Source: Palsa-504 sp963742795
GTDB taxonomy: Bacteria > Actinomycetota > Actinomycetes > Streptosporangiales > Streptosporangiaceae
NCBI GenBank assembly: GCA_963742795.1
Contig: CAVUNL010000018.1
Location: forward strand, 62,001 to 126,000
Reading direction: 5' to 3'
Length of the DNA: 64,000 nt
The stretch's first letter is position 1, and each line of letters begins with the position of its first letter. Positions 55,263 to 64,000 of this stretch are shown here, in pieces. The position numbers and the translations under genes are program-made. The notes below the pieces were generated by a model that was not told the DNA's origin, made no database searches, and saw nothing but the letters and a program-made list of their open reading frames with translations.

Positions 55263-57488
55263 GTGTCACACCGATCGCTGCGCGGCACCTTGATGCCGTT
55301 CACTACCGGCCTGGCGGCAGTGCTAACCGTGCTGGGCGTCATGGGGTTCGCGCCTGCTATCGCCACCGCTGCCGCGCCCGCGGGACACGGAAATACCGCG
55401 CGCGATCAGGAATGGTGGCTGGCTGGCCTGCACGTCACGCAGGCGTGGCAGAAAACCGAGGGATCCGGGATAACCGTGGCCATCCTCGGCACCGGGGTCG
55501 ACGCCAGCTACCCGGGCCTGGCCGGCTCGGTGATCACCGGGCCGGATTACACCGGGTCTGGCCGGACCCCGGGCAGCCCGTACTGGGGTGTGGAGGGGAC
55601 CGCCGTGGCGGGCATCATCGCCAGTCACGAGCGTGGGTCGGGCCTGGTCGGCGTGGCGCCCGCCGCGAAGATCCTCTCGGTCCGGGTGACGCTGGAGTTC
55701 AACGATCCCCTGGTCTCGGACCAGGCCATCAGCGGGCGGCTGCCGCAGGCCATCGCCAATGGCATCAGGTACGCGGCCGATCACGGGGCCCGGGTCATCG
55801 ACCTGCCGCTGGACCCGGGGACCCTGGGCCTGACCAGCCAGGGCGATCCGGCCGCGGCGGGCGGCAGCCCGGCTGAGCAGGCCGCGGTCGGCTACGCGCT
55901 GAGCAAGGGCGTCGTGCTGGTCGCGCCGGCGGGTGACGACGGCCAGGGCCCGGGCCTGGTGAACTACCCGGCCGCCTACTCCGGCGTCATCGCGGTGGGG
56001 GCCATCGGCCGCACCGGGCAGCTCGCCTCGTTCAGCAGCAGGCGGTCCTACACGTGGCTGACGGCCCCGGGGGTCAGCCTGGTCGTGGCGACCCCTCCGG
56101 CTGGCTACGGGACGATCAGCTCCACGAGCACGGCCAGCGGCATCGTCGCGGGCCTTGCCGCCCTGGTGCTGTCCAGGTTCCCGCACCTCACCGTGACCCA
56201 GGTGACCCGGGTCCTGACCGAGAGCACGGTCGCCGGGGCGTCCGGAACAGGCCTGCCTCCGTTGCCCGCCCGGTCGGCGGCCGGGGCCGGCGACGGCACC
56301 GTGGACGCGATCCGGGCGGTGGACATGGCCGCGATCATCACCACCGCGAGCCAGCTCCAACAGCAACCCGCTCCAGTCGTCCCGCCGCATCAGCCGGCCC
56401 GGCATGCGGCGGCCGCGCCACGCCGCCCGGCCGCCAGCACGCTGGCCGGATCCGTGCTGCGGGACGCGGTGGCCGCGGTGGCCGGGCTGATCGTCCTGCT
56501 CGTCATCGCCCTGCTGGTCGCCCGCTCCCGGCGGGAACGCAGCCGGGCCGCGAAGCCCGACCGAACGCGGACCCGGGGCCAGCACGAGAACCGGAAGCCG
56601 GACCGCGGGCCCGCGGCCGCCGCGGGCTCCGGGACGGCACCCGGCGCGTGGACGGGCTCGGCAGGCCCGCCGCGTCCGGCGCTGGCCGCCCGGCCGGGTT
56701 CGGCCGCCGCGGCCGGCTGGGCGTCGCCCGCGGGCTGGCAGGGCGGCGGCATCGGCGAGATCAGCCCCGCCGCGCAGGCCTCATCCCGGGGCGTTGTGGC
56801 ACAGGCGCCGAAGTCCTCGTCCGGCTACCGGGCGAGCCGGGGCGCAGGCCGGCCGGACGGCGCTGCGGGCCCGCCGTGGGCTCCCGCGCCGGAGCCCGGG
56901 CGCCTGATCGGCCCGCTCCCGGTGGCCTCGGCCGGCCCGCCTCCGCCGGAGCCGGGCCGGGGCATCCGGGTGCCCCGGGACATGGCGGCGCCGCCGGGCG
57001 CGACGACCGAGCCCGAACCGCCGGTCAGCTTCGACCTGACCACCCCGCCCGCGGATTTCGACCTGTCCACGCCCGCGTTCAGCTTGATTCCGCTTGCGTT
57101 CGACTCGGCCCCGCCCGTGTTCGACTCGGCCCCGCCCGCGTTCGACTCGGCCCCGCCCGCGTTCGACTCGGCGCCGCCCGCGTTCGAGGAGGCGCTGCCC
57201 GCGTCCGACCCGGGCCCGCCCGAGCCCGGCTCAGGGCCGCCCGCGTCCGACTCGGCGCAGACGCGAACCGAGGCCCTGCCTACCAGGCAGAGCCTCGGCT
57301 TCGCGGCGGCTCCGGTTCCCACCGACTATGCGGCGCCGCCCGCCGGACGGGCTCCCGAAGACGCCCCCGGACGCGCGGCGGCCGCTGATCCCAGCTACAT
57401 CTGGGACCTAGCGGCCACCGACGTCTTCCCCGCCGCCACCGACGCAGCCGTCCCGCCGGACGACGCGCCGGAGACCGGCCAGGGCTGA
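55263..57488 (+). CDS. mycosin-like subtilase pseudoprotease, membrane-anchored, with long repetitive cytoplasmic tail
   Basis: 741 aa from the GTG at 55263 (GGAGGAG upstream; 55179 is an alternative). A signal peptide (about 10-36) leads to an S8 fold like type VII secretion mycosins, but the active site is changed. The Asp motif reads AILGTGVDASYPGL (Gly for Asp), the His motif WGVEGTAVAGII (Glu for His) and the oxyanion region APAGDDGQ (Asp for Asn), while Ser is kept in STSTASGIVAG. A C-terminal membrane helix (AVAGLIVLLVIALLVA) is followed by about 300 Pro/Ala-rich residues with four FDSAPPA-type repeats. No ESX genes are in the window. Confidence 0.8.
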   Translation: MSHRSLRGTLMPFTTGLAAVLTVLGVMGFAPAIATAAAPAGHGNTARDQEWWLAGLHVTQAWQKTEGSGITVAILGTGVDASYPGLAGSVITGPDYTGSGRTPGSPYWGVEGTAVAGIIASHERGSGLVGVAPAAKILSVRVTLEFNDPLVSDQAISGRLPQAIANGIRYAADHGARVIDLPLDPGTLGLTSQGDPAAAGGSPAEQAAVGYALSKGVVLVAPAGDDGQGPGLVNYPAAYSGVIAVGAIGRTGQLASFSSRRSYTWLTAPGVSLVVATPPAGYGTISSTSTASGIVAGLAALVLSRFPHLTVTQVTRVLTESTVAGASGTGLPPLPARSAAGAGDGTVDAIRAVDMAAIITTASQLQQQPAPVVPPHQPARHAAAAPRRPAASTLAGSVLRDAVAAVAGLIVLLVIALLVARSRRERSRAAKPDRTRTRGQHENRKPDRGPAAAAGSGTAPGAWTGSAGPPRPALAARPGSAAAAGWASPAGWQGGGIGEISPAAQASSRGVVAQAPKSSSGYRASRGAGRPDGAAGPPWAPAPEPGRLIGPLPVASAGPPPPEPGRGIRVPRDMAAPPGATTEPEPPVSFDLTTPPADFDLSTPAFSLIPLAFDSAPPVFDSAPPAFDSAPPAFDSAPPAFEEALPASDPGPPEPGSGPPASDSAQTRTEALPTRQSLGFAAAPVPTDYAAPPAGRAPEDAPGRAAAADPSYIWDLAATDVFPAATDAAVPPDDAPETGQG
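57099..57182. repeat. four 21-bp tandem repeats (seven-residue units) in the mycosin-like tail
   Basis: TTCGACTCGGCCCCGCCCGTG and three close copies lie end to end, each encoding FDSAPPV or FDSAPPA. They alternate one aromatic and one acidic residue with Pro/Ala and lie in the predicted cytoplasmic tail. Confidence 0.92.
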
Positions 57489-57491
57489 GCC

Positions 57492-59907
57492 CTAAGCGGC
57501 GTCCGGCACGGCCACCGGCTCGGCGGCCTCGGTGGCGGGCTCGAGCGCCAGCCGCAGCACCTCACGGACGTCGCCCACCGGGTGCACCTCCAGCTTCTGC
57601 AGCACCTCGGCCGGAACATCATCCAGATCCGGCTCGTTCCGCTGCGGGATCAGCACGGTGGTGATCCCGGCCCGGTGCGCGGCCAGCAGCTTCTGCTTGA
57701 CCCCGCCGATGGGCAGCACCCGCCCGGTGAGGGACACCTCACCAGTCATGGCCACGTCGGAGCGCACCGGACGGCCGGACAGCAGCGACGCGAGCGCGGT
57801 GGTCATCGTGACGCCCGCACTCGGGCCGTCCTTCGGCACCGCGCCGGCCGGCACGTGCACGTGCACGCCGCGGTCCTTCAGCTCGCCGACCGGCAAGTTG
57901 AGCTCGTCGCCGTGCGAGCGCAGGTAGGACAGCGCGATCCGGGCCGACTCCTTCATCACGTCGCCGAGCTGACCGGTAAGCGTGACCCCGGTCTCGCCGG
58001 TATCCCGCCCGGCCAGGGACGCCTCGATGAACAAGACATCCCCGCCCGCGCCGGTCACCGCCAGGCCGGTGGCCACGCCGGGCACGGCGGTCCGCCGGTC
58101 CGGTGCGGCCAGGCTGGTCTCCGGGGTGAACCGCGGCCGACCCAGGTAGTCCTTCAGCTCGCCCGCGCCCACGCTGACCGGCAGCGTAACGTCGCCCAGG
58201 GCCACGCGCGCCGCGACCTTGCGCAGAATGCGCGCGACCGACCGCTCGAGCGACCGCACCCCGGCCTCGCGGGTGTACTCGCCCGCCACCAGCCGCAGCG
58301 CGTCCTCGCCGACCGACACCTCCTCGGCGTTCAGCCCGGCCTTGGACAGCTGCCTGGGCAGCAGGTGATCCCGGGCGATGAGGACCTTCTCGTCCTCGGT
58401 GTACCCGTCGAGCTGGACCAGCTCCATCCGGTCCAGCAGCGGACTGGGGATCCCGTCCAGCACGTTGGCCGTGGCCAGGAACACCACGTCGGACAGGTCG
58501 AGCTCGACCTCGAGGTAGTGGTCGCGGAACGTGTGGTTCTGCGCGGGGTCCAAGCACCTCGAGCAGCGCGGACGCGGGATCGCCCCGGTAGTCCGAGCCG
58601 ATCTTGTCGACCTCGTCGAGCAGCACGACCGGGTTCATCGAGCCGGCCTCGCGGATGGCGCGCACGATCCGGCCGGGCAGGGCCCCGACGTAGGTGCGCC
58701 GGTGACCGCGGATCTCCGCCTCGTCCCGGACGCCGCCCAGGGCCACCCGGACGAACTTGCGGTCCATGGCCCGGGCCACCGACTCGCCGAGCGAGGTCTT
58801 GCCGACCCCGGGCGGGCCGACCAGCGCGAGCACGGCGCCGGAACGCCGCCCGCCGACGATGCCCAGGCCCCGGTCCGCGCGGCGCTTGCGCACGGCCAGG
58901 TACTCGATGATCCGCTCCTTGACGTCGTCCAGGCCGGTGTGGTCCTCGTCCAGGATGCGGCGGGCGTCGGTGATGTCGTAGGCGTCCTCGGTCCGCTCGT
59001 TCCACGGGATGTCGAGGACGGTGTCCAGCCAGGTACGGATCCAGCCGGTCTCGGGAGACGCGTCGGGAGTCCGCTCCAGCTTGTCGACTTCCTTCAGGGC
59101 GGCGCTCTGGACCGCCTCAGGCAGGTCGGCCGCCTCCACGCGGGCCCGGTAGTCGTCTTCCTCGGTGGCCGCGTCGCCGTTCAGGTCGGCGAGCTCCTTG
59201 CGCACCGCGGCGAGCTGCTGGCGGAGCAGGAATTCCTTCTGCTGCTTCTCCATGCCCTCCGAGACGTCCTTGCGGATGGACTCGGCCACTTCCATCTCGG
59301 CCAGCTGGTCCTTGGCCCAGCTGATGACGAGCTCTAGGCGCTTAACTAGGTCTGCGGTCTCGAGCAGCTGCAGCTTCTGCACGGTCGAGAGGTAGCTCGA
59401 GTAGCCCGCGCGATCCGCGATCGCGGACGCGTCGGTGAGCTGCTGTATCGCGTCGATGACCTGCCAGGCGCCGCGCTGCTGCAGCATGCTGGTCACCAGG
59501 GACTTGTACTGCTGGGCCAGCTCGTCGGCCTGCGGGCCGCCGCCGATCTCCTCGACCACGGTGCCCTCGACCCACAGCGCCGCACCGGGGCCTGTGGTCC
59601 CCGAGCCGATCCTGACCCGGGAGATGCCGCGCACGACGGCTCCCGGCTGCCCGCCGGGTAGCCGGCCGACCTGCTCGACCACGGCCAGCGTGCCCACGCC
59701 GGCCAGGCCGCGGTCAGGCAGCCGCGGCACCAGCAGGACCCGGGCCTGAACCTCAGAACGCATGCCGGGAACCTGCCGGGACGGCAGCCGGGCCGCGTCG
59801 ATCGCGGCGCCGACCTCCGGCTGCGAGGTTTCCAGCGGCACTACCATCCCGGGCAGGACCACTTCGTCGTCCAGTGGCAGCACCGGTAGGGTGAAGGTTT
59901 CACTCAT
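57492..59907 (-). CDS. lon: ATP-dependent protease Lon, with apparent frameshift
   Basis: LonA-type AAA+ protease. The start at ATG 59907 has GGAGG eight bases upstream. An N-terminal LON domain (TFTLPVLPLDDEVVLPGMVV) and coiled coil (EKQQKEFLLRQQLAAVRKEL) lead to Walker A VGPPGVGKTSL and Walker B VVLLDEVDKI. The frame then changes at an AA pair (+ strand 58552-58553): without one A, ALLEVL continues as DPAQNHTFRDHYLEVELDLS in the second frame. That frame carries the proteolytic domain, with catalytic Ser in PKDGPSAGVTM and Lys in GGVKQKLLAA. The 2416-nt length is one base over; corrected length is about 804 aa. A HAIR site lies upstream. Confidence 0.9.
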
Positions 59908-59924
59908 TACTGAGCCTCCAAAAG

Positions 59925-59945
59925 CTTGAGTCACATACACTCAAG
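59925..59945. promoter_or_regulatory. HAIR element (HspR operator) upstream of lon
   Basis: CTTGAGT-N7-ACTCAAG matches the HspR-associated inverted repeat exactly, with spacer CACATAC. It lies 17 bp before the lon start codon. HspR control of lon is established in Streptomyces; no hspR gene is in this window. Confidence 0.95.
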
Positions 59946-60030
59946 AAAGAAGAGCCCCCAGAAATTCCGCTGGGCGTTCGCCTGCAGCGATCAGCCCCCC
60001 GGCGGCGACTTCCAGGCCCGTGAGCAGGGC

Positions 60031-60798
60031 TTATGCGAGCGGGGCTGACGCGAGCAGGGCCGATCCATCCCGGGCCGGCGCCGCGTGGCAGCGGCCGATC
60101 ACCGCCAGCGCCGCCACGTACCCGGGGCCCGGGTCGAGGTCGAGCAGCGACACGCTCCGCGGGTCCTGCGGGTAAGGCCAGGCCGTCACACGAGCCGCGG
60201 CCAGGTCCGCGGCCACGACCACGGTGTCGAACGGGACTCGCAGCCCGTCGCCCCGGGCCTTGGTCACGGCCTCCTTCCTGGTCCACGCGACCAGGAAGGC
60301 GCGCGCCCGGCCCTCCGGGTGAACCGCGGCCAGCGCCGCCCGCTCTTCCTCGGCGAGCACCATCCGGGCCAGCGTGAGCGGGTCGCCGCCGCCCAGCTCG
60401 CGCGCGCGCCCATCCAGCTGCTCGACGTCCACGCCGACCGGCGCCGTCGCCACCGCGACAGCTACCAGGTCACCGGAGTGCGAGACCGAAAGCTCCGGGC
60501 CGCCGCCCCGGACGGCCGGCTTGCCGTGCGGTTGCCCGCACTGACGGCAGGCCCGGTCGAGGCTCACCTGCGCCGGGCGCTGGCCGGTGCACGCCGCGAT
60601 CACCGTCTTGGCCAGCGCGCAGCCGACCAGGAAGCGCTCGCGATCGGCCTCACGACGGTAGGCCGCCCAGCGCTCCTGCTCGACGTCGTCGAGCAGGCCG
60701 GCGAGCCGCAGCGCGGCGTCCTGCCGGCGCGCCCACCAGACCCCGGCGGTCCCGTCCGCCGCGGTCTCCGGAGCCGCCCGGCTCGCCGCATCCGCCAC
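60031..60798 (-). CDS. 4'-phosphopantetheinyl transferase, Sfp type
   Basis: 255 aa. It activates carrier proteins of polyketide, peptide or fatty acid synthases by adding phosphopantetheine from CoA. Motifs: GKPAVRGGGPELSVSHSGDL, VGVDVEQLDG (metal-binding Asp) and FLVAWTRKEAVTKARGDGL (KEA motif). The middle has a Cys pair (CRQCGQPHGKP) common in this subgroup. No biosynthetic cluster is in the window, so its carrier protein partner is elsewhere. It sits upstream of lon on the same strand, with 123 bp between them that contain the HAIR site. Confidence 0.9.
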   Translation of the reverse strand: MADAASRAAPETAADGTAGVWWARRQDAALRLAGLLDDVEQERWAAYRREADRERFLVGCALAKTVIAACTGQRPAQVSLDRACRQCGQPHGKPAVRGGGPELSVSHSGDLVAVAVATAPVGVDVEQLDGRARELGGGDPLTLARMVLAEEERAALAAVHPEGRARAFLVAWTRKEAVTKARGDGLRVPFDTVVVAADLAAARVTAWPYPQDPRSVSLLDLDPGPGYVAALAVIGRCHAAPARDGSALLASAPLA

Positions 60799-60897
60799 CC
60801 AGCCAGCCTAGGTGAGCGGTTGATGACCGCGCACCGGCTCACATTGCGGCCCGGAGTTCCGCCTGCCCCTCACGTCACACGCGTGTAACTCGCTCTA

Positions 60898-60951
60898 CCG
60901 ATGGTTGTGGCAGCCTACCGGGTCTATCCGTTACCAATCGGCAACCATCGG
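60898..60951. promoter_or_regulatory. 10-bp inverted repeat in the gap between PPTase and CU044 genes
   Basis: CCGATGGTTG (60898-60907) and CAACCATCGG (60942-60951) are perfectly complementary across 34 bp. The gap (60799-61035) is upstream of the PPTase gene and downstream of the CU044-type gene. It could be an operator pair or a terminator stem; I cannot decide. Confidence 0.35.
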
Positions 60952-61035
60952 TTCCGTATTCGCGCCGCTGGCCGTGCACCTGTACCGCTGCAAGGCGCTC
61001 AGCTGAGCCGGGCCGGCGTAGTCCGGCTCAGCAGA

Positions 61036-62016
61036 TCAGCGCTGGCCCGCAGCGGCGACGACGGCTACGTCGGCCCAGGCCATAGAGATGGTGCCGGAGA
61101 ACGTGATCGGGCTTCCCTTCACCATCACCGACTCCCGGCTGAGGAGCTTCTCGCCGAGGCCGATGACCTGATAGGTCTGCGGATCCAGGAGCAGCCACGA
61201 CACGCCGCCGTTGGCCGAGACGCCGATCCCGGCGCGACCGACGGCGTTGGTCAGGCCACGAGTCACCGTCACGCCCGGGATGTCGGCCATGGCCTGGTAC
61301 ACGTGCGCCAGCGCCGCGGGCGGCGCGGCCGCGTAGCCGTCCCAGAGCAGCTGAGCCAGGTAGTCGAACTCGGCTTCCCCCGCGGTCCTGGGTGCCAGTT
61401 CGGCCACCGCGCTGCCCGAGCTCCAGTTCTCCCACTCGCGTTGCGTGGTCCCCACCACCTGGCGGGCGGCGGCGAGGATCGCCGACGGCGCCGCGGGCAG
61501 GGCGGCCAGCTCACGGTAACTGCTCAGCGGCCCGCCGCTGCCCGAGGATTCGTGCAGCACGATGAGCTGCCCGTTCAAGTAGTAGGCCTGCTCGCGGCCG
61601 TCGAACCGGATCCAGTTCTCATCGGACTGGGTGGCTGTCCCGGTCTGGGTCTGCACGGACCGGGTGTAGATCCACTGCCGGTCACCCGGACGGGTGGACG
61701 GTTCAGCCGCGACGGTCCTGGCCGCGACGGTAAGGACCTGGGTCGCGAGGCTCACCCGGCCAGTCGCAGCGGGCCGGGGACGGGACGGCGACGCGGTGGG
61801 CCGGAGATGGGACGGCGTCGCGGTCCCCCCGAGGACCGCGACGACGGCGACGGCGGCCGCGGCGGTGACCGCGCCGACGGGCAGGGCCAGCCGCCAGTAT
61901 CGGCGGCGGCGGGCAGCCGCTGCCGCGAGGATCCGGCTACGGCCCGCGGCCAGCCGGGCCGGAGCGGGGGGCTGGACATCGGCGCGCAACGTGCGCACCA
62001 GGTCGAGGTCGTTCAT
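61036..62016 (-). CDS. CU044_5270-family membrane protein, partner of ECF sigma
   Basis: 326 aa from the ATG at 62016, overlapping the sigma-factor gene stop by 4 bp. A short cytoplasmic part (MNDLDLVRTLRADVQPPAPA), a basic stretch, one membrane helix (about 45-65) and an extracellular domain (RQWIYTRSVQTQTG, GIGVSANGGVSWLLLDPQTY) are visible. This architecture is that of CU044_5270 proteins that accompany sigma-70 genes in actinobacteria; an anti-sigma role by the cytoplasmic part is likely but not proven. No zinc-binding HxxxCxxC motif is seen. Confidence 0.78.
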   Translation of the reverse strand: MNDLDLVRTLRADVQPPAPARLAAGRSRILAAAAARRRRYWRLALPVGAVTAAAAVAVVAVLGGTATPSHLRPTASPSRPRPAATGRVSLATQVLTVAARTVAAEPSTRPGDRQWIYTRSVQTQTGTATQSDENWIRFDGREQAYYLNGQLIVLHESSGSGGPLSSYRELAALPAAPSAILAAARQVVGTTQREWENWSSGSAVAELAPRTAGEAEFDYLAQLLWDGYAAAPPAALAHVYQAMADIPGVTVTRGLTNAVGRAGIGVSANGGVSWLLLDPQTYQVIGLGEKLLSRESVMVKGSPITFSGTISMAWADVAVVAAAGQR

Positions 62017-62636
62017 GGGTCGAGCTCCTGGTTCGACGAGGTTGGATCTTGGCCACCTAGCGCCTCGCGTACCTTTCTTCGAGCCCGGTGCAGGCGGGAA
62101 CGCACGGTCCCGACCGGGATGCCCAGCGCCGCGGCGGTCCCCTCGTAGGACAGGTCGGCCCAGGCGATGAGCAGCAGCACGTCCCGGTCTCCGGCCGGCA
62201 GCCCGGCCAGAGCCGCCGCGAGGTCCCGCTGCACGGCGGCGGCGCAGACCCGGCTGTCCACCCGGTCGGCGTGACCGTCGGCGACCGGGTCGGCCCCGGT
62301 CCGGGCGAAGGCGCGCAGCATGCGGACCTCGGACCGGCGGTGCTTGCCGATCACGTTGGCGGCGATCCCGTACAGCCATGGCCGGGCGTCGGCCCGGTGC
62401 AGGTCATACCGCTTGCGCCGCCGGAACGCGGCCAGGAACGTCTCCGCGACCACATCGTCGGCCATCTGGTCACCCAGCCTGCGGCCGGCGAAGCGGTGGA
62501 TCGGGGCCGCGTGCCGGTCGTACAACGCCGCGAACGCCTCGGGCTCATCCCAGGACCGCTCGATCAGCGCGGCGTCGTCCAGGCGCGCATCGTCTGCGCC
62601 CTGGTCCTCGGCGCGCTGCCGAGGCGGTGCGGTCAT
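62013..62636 (-). CDS. ECF-type RNA polymerase sigma factor
   Basis: 207 aa from the ATG at 62636 (GGAG seven bases upstream; in-frame ATGs at 62648 and 62675 are alternatives without such a site). Region 2 shows EPEAFAALYDRHAAPIHRFA, ADDVVAETFLAAFRRR and RPWLYGIAANVI. Region 4 shows LAGLPAGDRDVLLLIAWADL and ALGIPVGTVRSRLHRARRKV. It is followed by the coupled CU044_5270-type gene. Together they form a probable envelope-signal sigma/anti-sigma pair. Confidence 0.9.
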   Translation of the reverse strand: MTAPPRQRAEDQGADDARLDDAALIERSWDEPEAFAALYDRHAAPIHRFAGRRLGDQMADDVVAETFLAAFRRRKRYDLHRADARPWLYGIAANVIGKHRRSEVRMLRAFARTGADPVADGHADRVDSRVCAAAVQRDLAAALAGLPAGDRDVLLLIAWADLSYEGTAAALGIPVGTVRSRLHRARRKVREALGGQDPTSSNQELDP

Positions 62637-62751
62637 AGCTCGCTCCATTCGATGCGAGGTGTTTATCATGGTCACCCGCTTTCACCCGATCCCCGCAACG
62701 GGGTTCACGATGCTTCGCCGGCGGACGGGCCCGATGTGATACATCCCATGT

Positions 62752-63537
62752 ATGGCAGAGCAGTCGACCGAATTCGCGGGGCTGGCGGCGCTGGTCACCG
62801 GGGGTGCCTCGGGGATCGGGCTGGCCACCGCCCGGCTGCTGGCGGCGCGCGGCGCGCGGGTGGCCGTGCTGGACCGGGACCAGCCCTCTGGAGATGCCGG
62901 GGACGGCCTCTACCCGGTCCTCGCGGACGTGACCGATGACGCCGCGGTCCGGACCGCCGTCGCGCAGGCCGGCCAGGCCCTGGGCGGCCTGGACATCCTG
63001 GTGAACAACGCGGGCATCGGGGCGGCCGGCACGGTCGAGGACAACGACGACGACGAGTGGCACCGGGTCCTCGACGTCAACGTGCTCGGCATCGTCCGCA
63101 CCACCCGGGCGGCCCTGCCCCTGCTGCGTCAGGCGGTGCGCGAGCGCGGCCGGGCGGCCATCGTCAACACCTGTTCGATCGCGGGCACGGCGGGCCTGCC
63201 GCAGCGGGCCCTGTACTGCGCGAGCAAGGGCGCGGTCTACGCGCTCACGCTGGCCATGGCGGCCGACCACGTGGCCGAGGGGATCAGGGTCAATTGCGTC
63301 AACCCGGGCACGGTCGACACCCCGTGGGTGGGCCGGCTGCTCGACGCCGCGCCCGACCCGCAGGCCGAGCGGGCCGCGCTCACCGCGCGTCAGCCCATGG
63401 GCCGCCTGGTCACCGCGGAGGAGGTCGCCGCGGCCATCGCCTACCTGGCCAGCCCGCTGGCCGGGGCCACCACCGGGACCGCGCTCGCGGTGGACGGCGG
63501 CATGAGCGGATTGCGCACCAGGCCCCGCACGAGCTGA
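62752..63537 (+). CDS. short-chain dehydrogenase/reductase
   Basis: 261-aa classical SDR. TGGASGIGLATARLLAA is the cofactor loop and AVLDRDQPSG the acidic strand end (NAD preference). NNAGIG, Ser in TCSIAGTAG and YCASKGA are the catalytic set; NPGTVDTPWVGRLL and ALAVDGGMS close the fold. ADHVAEGIRVNCVNPG suggests the sugar or L-fucose/L-rhamnose dehydrogenase-like group, but the substrate is not known. Divergent from the ECF sigma gene across 115 bp. Confidence 0.88.
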   Translation: MAEQSTEFAGLAALVTGGASGIGLATARLLAARGARVAVLDRDQPSGDAGDGLYPVLADVTDDAAVRTAVAQAGQALGGLDILVNNAGIGAAGTVEDNDDDEWHRVLDVNVLGIVRTTRAALPLLRQAVRERGRAAIVNTCSIAGTAGLPQRALYCASKGAVYALTLAMAADHVAEGIRVNCVNPGTVDTPWVGRLLDAAPDPQAERAALTARQPMGRLVTAEEVAAAIAYLASPLAGATTGTALAVDGGMSGLRTRPRTS

Positions 63538-63863
63538 ACCGTGCGGCTTCCCGCATACCACCAGGCCGGATAGCTTCGGCGGGCCGGACTAACCGGGGTC
63601 CCGGACCGACAAGTCGGACGGGCGTTATACATTCAGATTGGTGCGCCTGCGCGGTGTGCCCCCTCCCCCCCAGGCCCGCCGCGCCCGGCGTCCGGAGTCG
63701 GCAGCCGGGTCCTTAAGCGGCCCGGCTGCCGACAGCCGTCCGACGAGGGCGGGGCGCGCTCCACCTGGTGCACTTCACCCCCCAGCGCACCCTGCCTCGG
63801 CCAAGGCAACTCTGCCCAGGCCCGGGGCCGTTGCGGTATCGGTAATTTTGCTTAACTGATAGC
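63538..63863. other. intergenic region after the SDR gene
   Basis: 326 bp without a supported gene. It holds a strong hairpin (63697-63733) and, at 63840-63862, an AT-rich stretch (GGTAATTTTGCTTAACTGAT) that may be the promoter or leader of the truncated gene at the window edge. Confidence 0.6.
63697..63733. terminator. strong hairpin, probable terminator
   Basis: GTCGGCAGCCGGG pairs with CCCGGCTGCCGAC (13-bp perfect stem) around an 11-nt loop TCCTTAAGCGG. It lies 160 bp after the SDR stop and before the next gene. Confidence 0.65.
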
Positions 63864-64000
63864 GTGACGCAGGGGTATGTAGTGGCCAGTTCCCGCAGCA
63901 TGCTATGCAAGCTCAGCGACGGGCTCGCTGAGCTGTACGCGCCTGCCAGCACGCCTGGCGGCCTGGACTATGCCGCCCGCGTGGTCGATCTGGCCGCCCG
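63864..64000 (+). CDS. start of an unidentified gene, cut by the window edge
   Basis: A GTG at 63864 opens a frame that stays open to the edge (45 codons). It reads MTQGYVVASSRSMLCKLSDG, then LAELYAPAST and LDYAARVVDLAA. The helical LxELY...LxxRVVDLAA pattern resembles the N-terminus of GAF/LuxR-type regulators, but too little is present to assign it. No clear ribosome-binding site is seen; GTG 63882 or ATG 63894 are other possible starts. Confidence 0.4.
   Translation, partial: MTQGYVVASSRSMLCKLSDGLAELYAPASTPGGLDYAARVVDLAA

Noticed and set aside
55263..57488. An active type VII secretion mycosin and hence an ESX locus
   Set aside because: The catalytic Asp and His are replaced and no EccB/C/D/E, EsxA/B or PE/PPE genes are present.

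Overview
This is a contiguous chromosomal stretch of a very high-GC (about 70% or more) actinomycete. The gene families (PMT mannosyltransferase, SigR/SigH-like sigma factor, groEL2 with CIRCE sites, lon with a HAIR site, DUF2530, DUF3027, DUF3263, a mycosin-like protein, CysO-threonine synthase) and gene orders known from Mycobacterium and Streptomyces point to Actinomycetota. I cannot place it to genus. I see no rRNA, tRNA, CRISPR array, insertion sequence or prophage. Most of the window is core genome.

Region 1 (0-14 kb): a divergent tam/tamR pair with its operator, then a leftward block GT2-metG-tatD-rsmA-ispE-ABC-F (the metS-tatD-rpfB-ksgA-ispE neighbourhood of mycobacteria, but without rpfB). 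Beyond it are a membrane glycosyltransferase-like protein, rsmI and the PMT protein O-mannosyltransferase. Region 2 (13.6-28 kb): a SigR-like sigma factor, an asparagine synthetase lacking the usual second-position Cys, a decayed LAL regulator, an isochorismatase-fold hydrolase with an AlkA-type glycosylase, a thioredoxin-reductase-like protein without CxxC coupled to a LUD protein, an SDR, a lysine 2,3-aminomutase homologue, plsX and argS. Region 3 (27-41 kb): a secreted protein coupled to a receiver-less winged-helix protein, a thiolase, a DtxR-type repressor coupled to a PAS-GAF-PP2C-HATPase protein, pdxH/citrate synthase divergent pair, serC, thpR, a MarR regulator, DUF2530, DUF3027 and an MFS transporter.

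Region 4 (41-47 kb): a lipoprotein, membrane-fusion protein, ABC ATPase and MacB-type permease divergent from a two-component system; together they look like an envelope-sensing export module. Region 5 (46.8-60 kb): stress and central metabolism. It holds cspB, groEL2 (two CIRCE sites), cspA, cysO-thrC behind a SAM riboswitch, otsA, otsB, DUF3263, a SAM hydroxide adenosyltransferase, a membrane-anchored mycosin-like pseudoprotease and lon (HspR/HAIR site). Region 6 (60-64 kb): a Sfp-type phosphopantetheinyl transferase, an ECF sigma factor with a CU044_5270-type membrane protein, an SDR and a truncated gene at the edge.

Five reading frames (tatD, argS, the MFS gene, lon and the first break in the LAL gene) are interrupted by apparent single-base indels, four of them in G/C runs. 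Several are in essential or near-essential genes, so base-level sequence error is likely. The most unusual signals are a structured palindromic repeat with covarying stem and conserved loop (two copies), a subtilase that has lost catalytic Asp and His but kept Ser, an S-box controlling threonine synthase, and a CysO-like carrier whose diglycine is masked by 15 extra residues.
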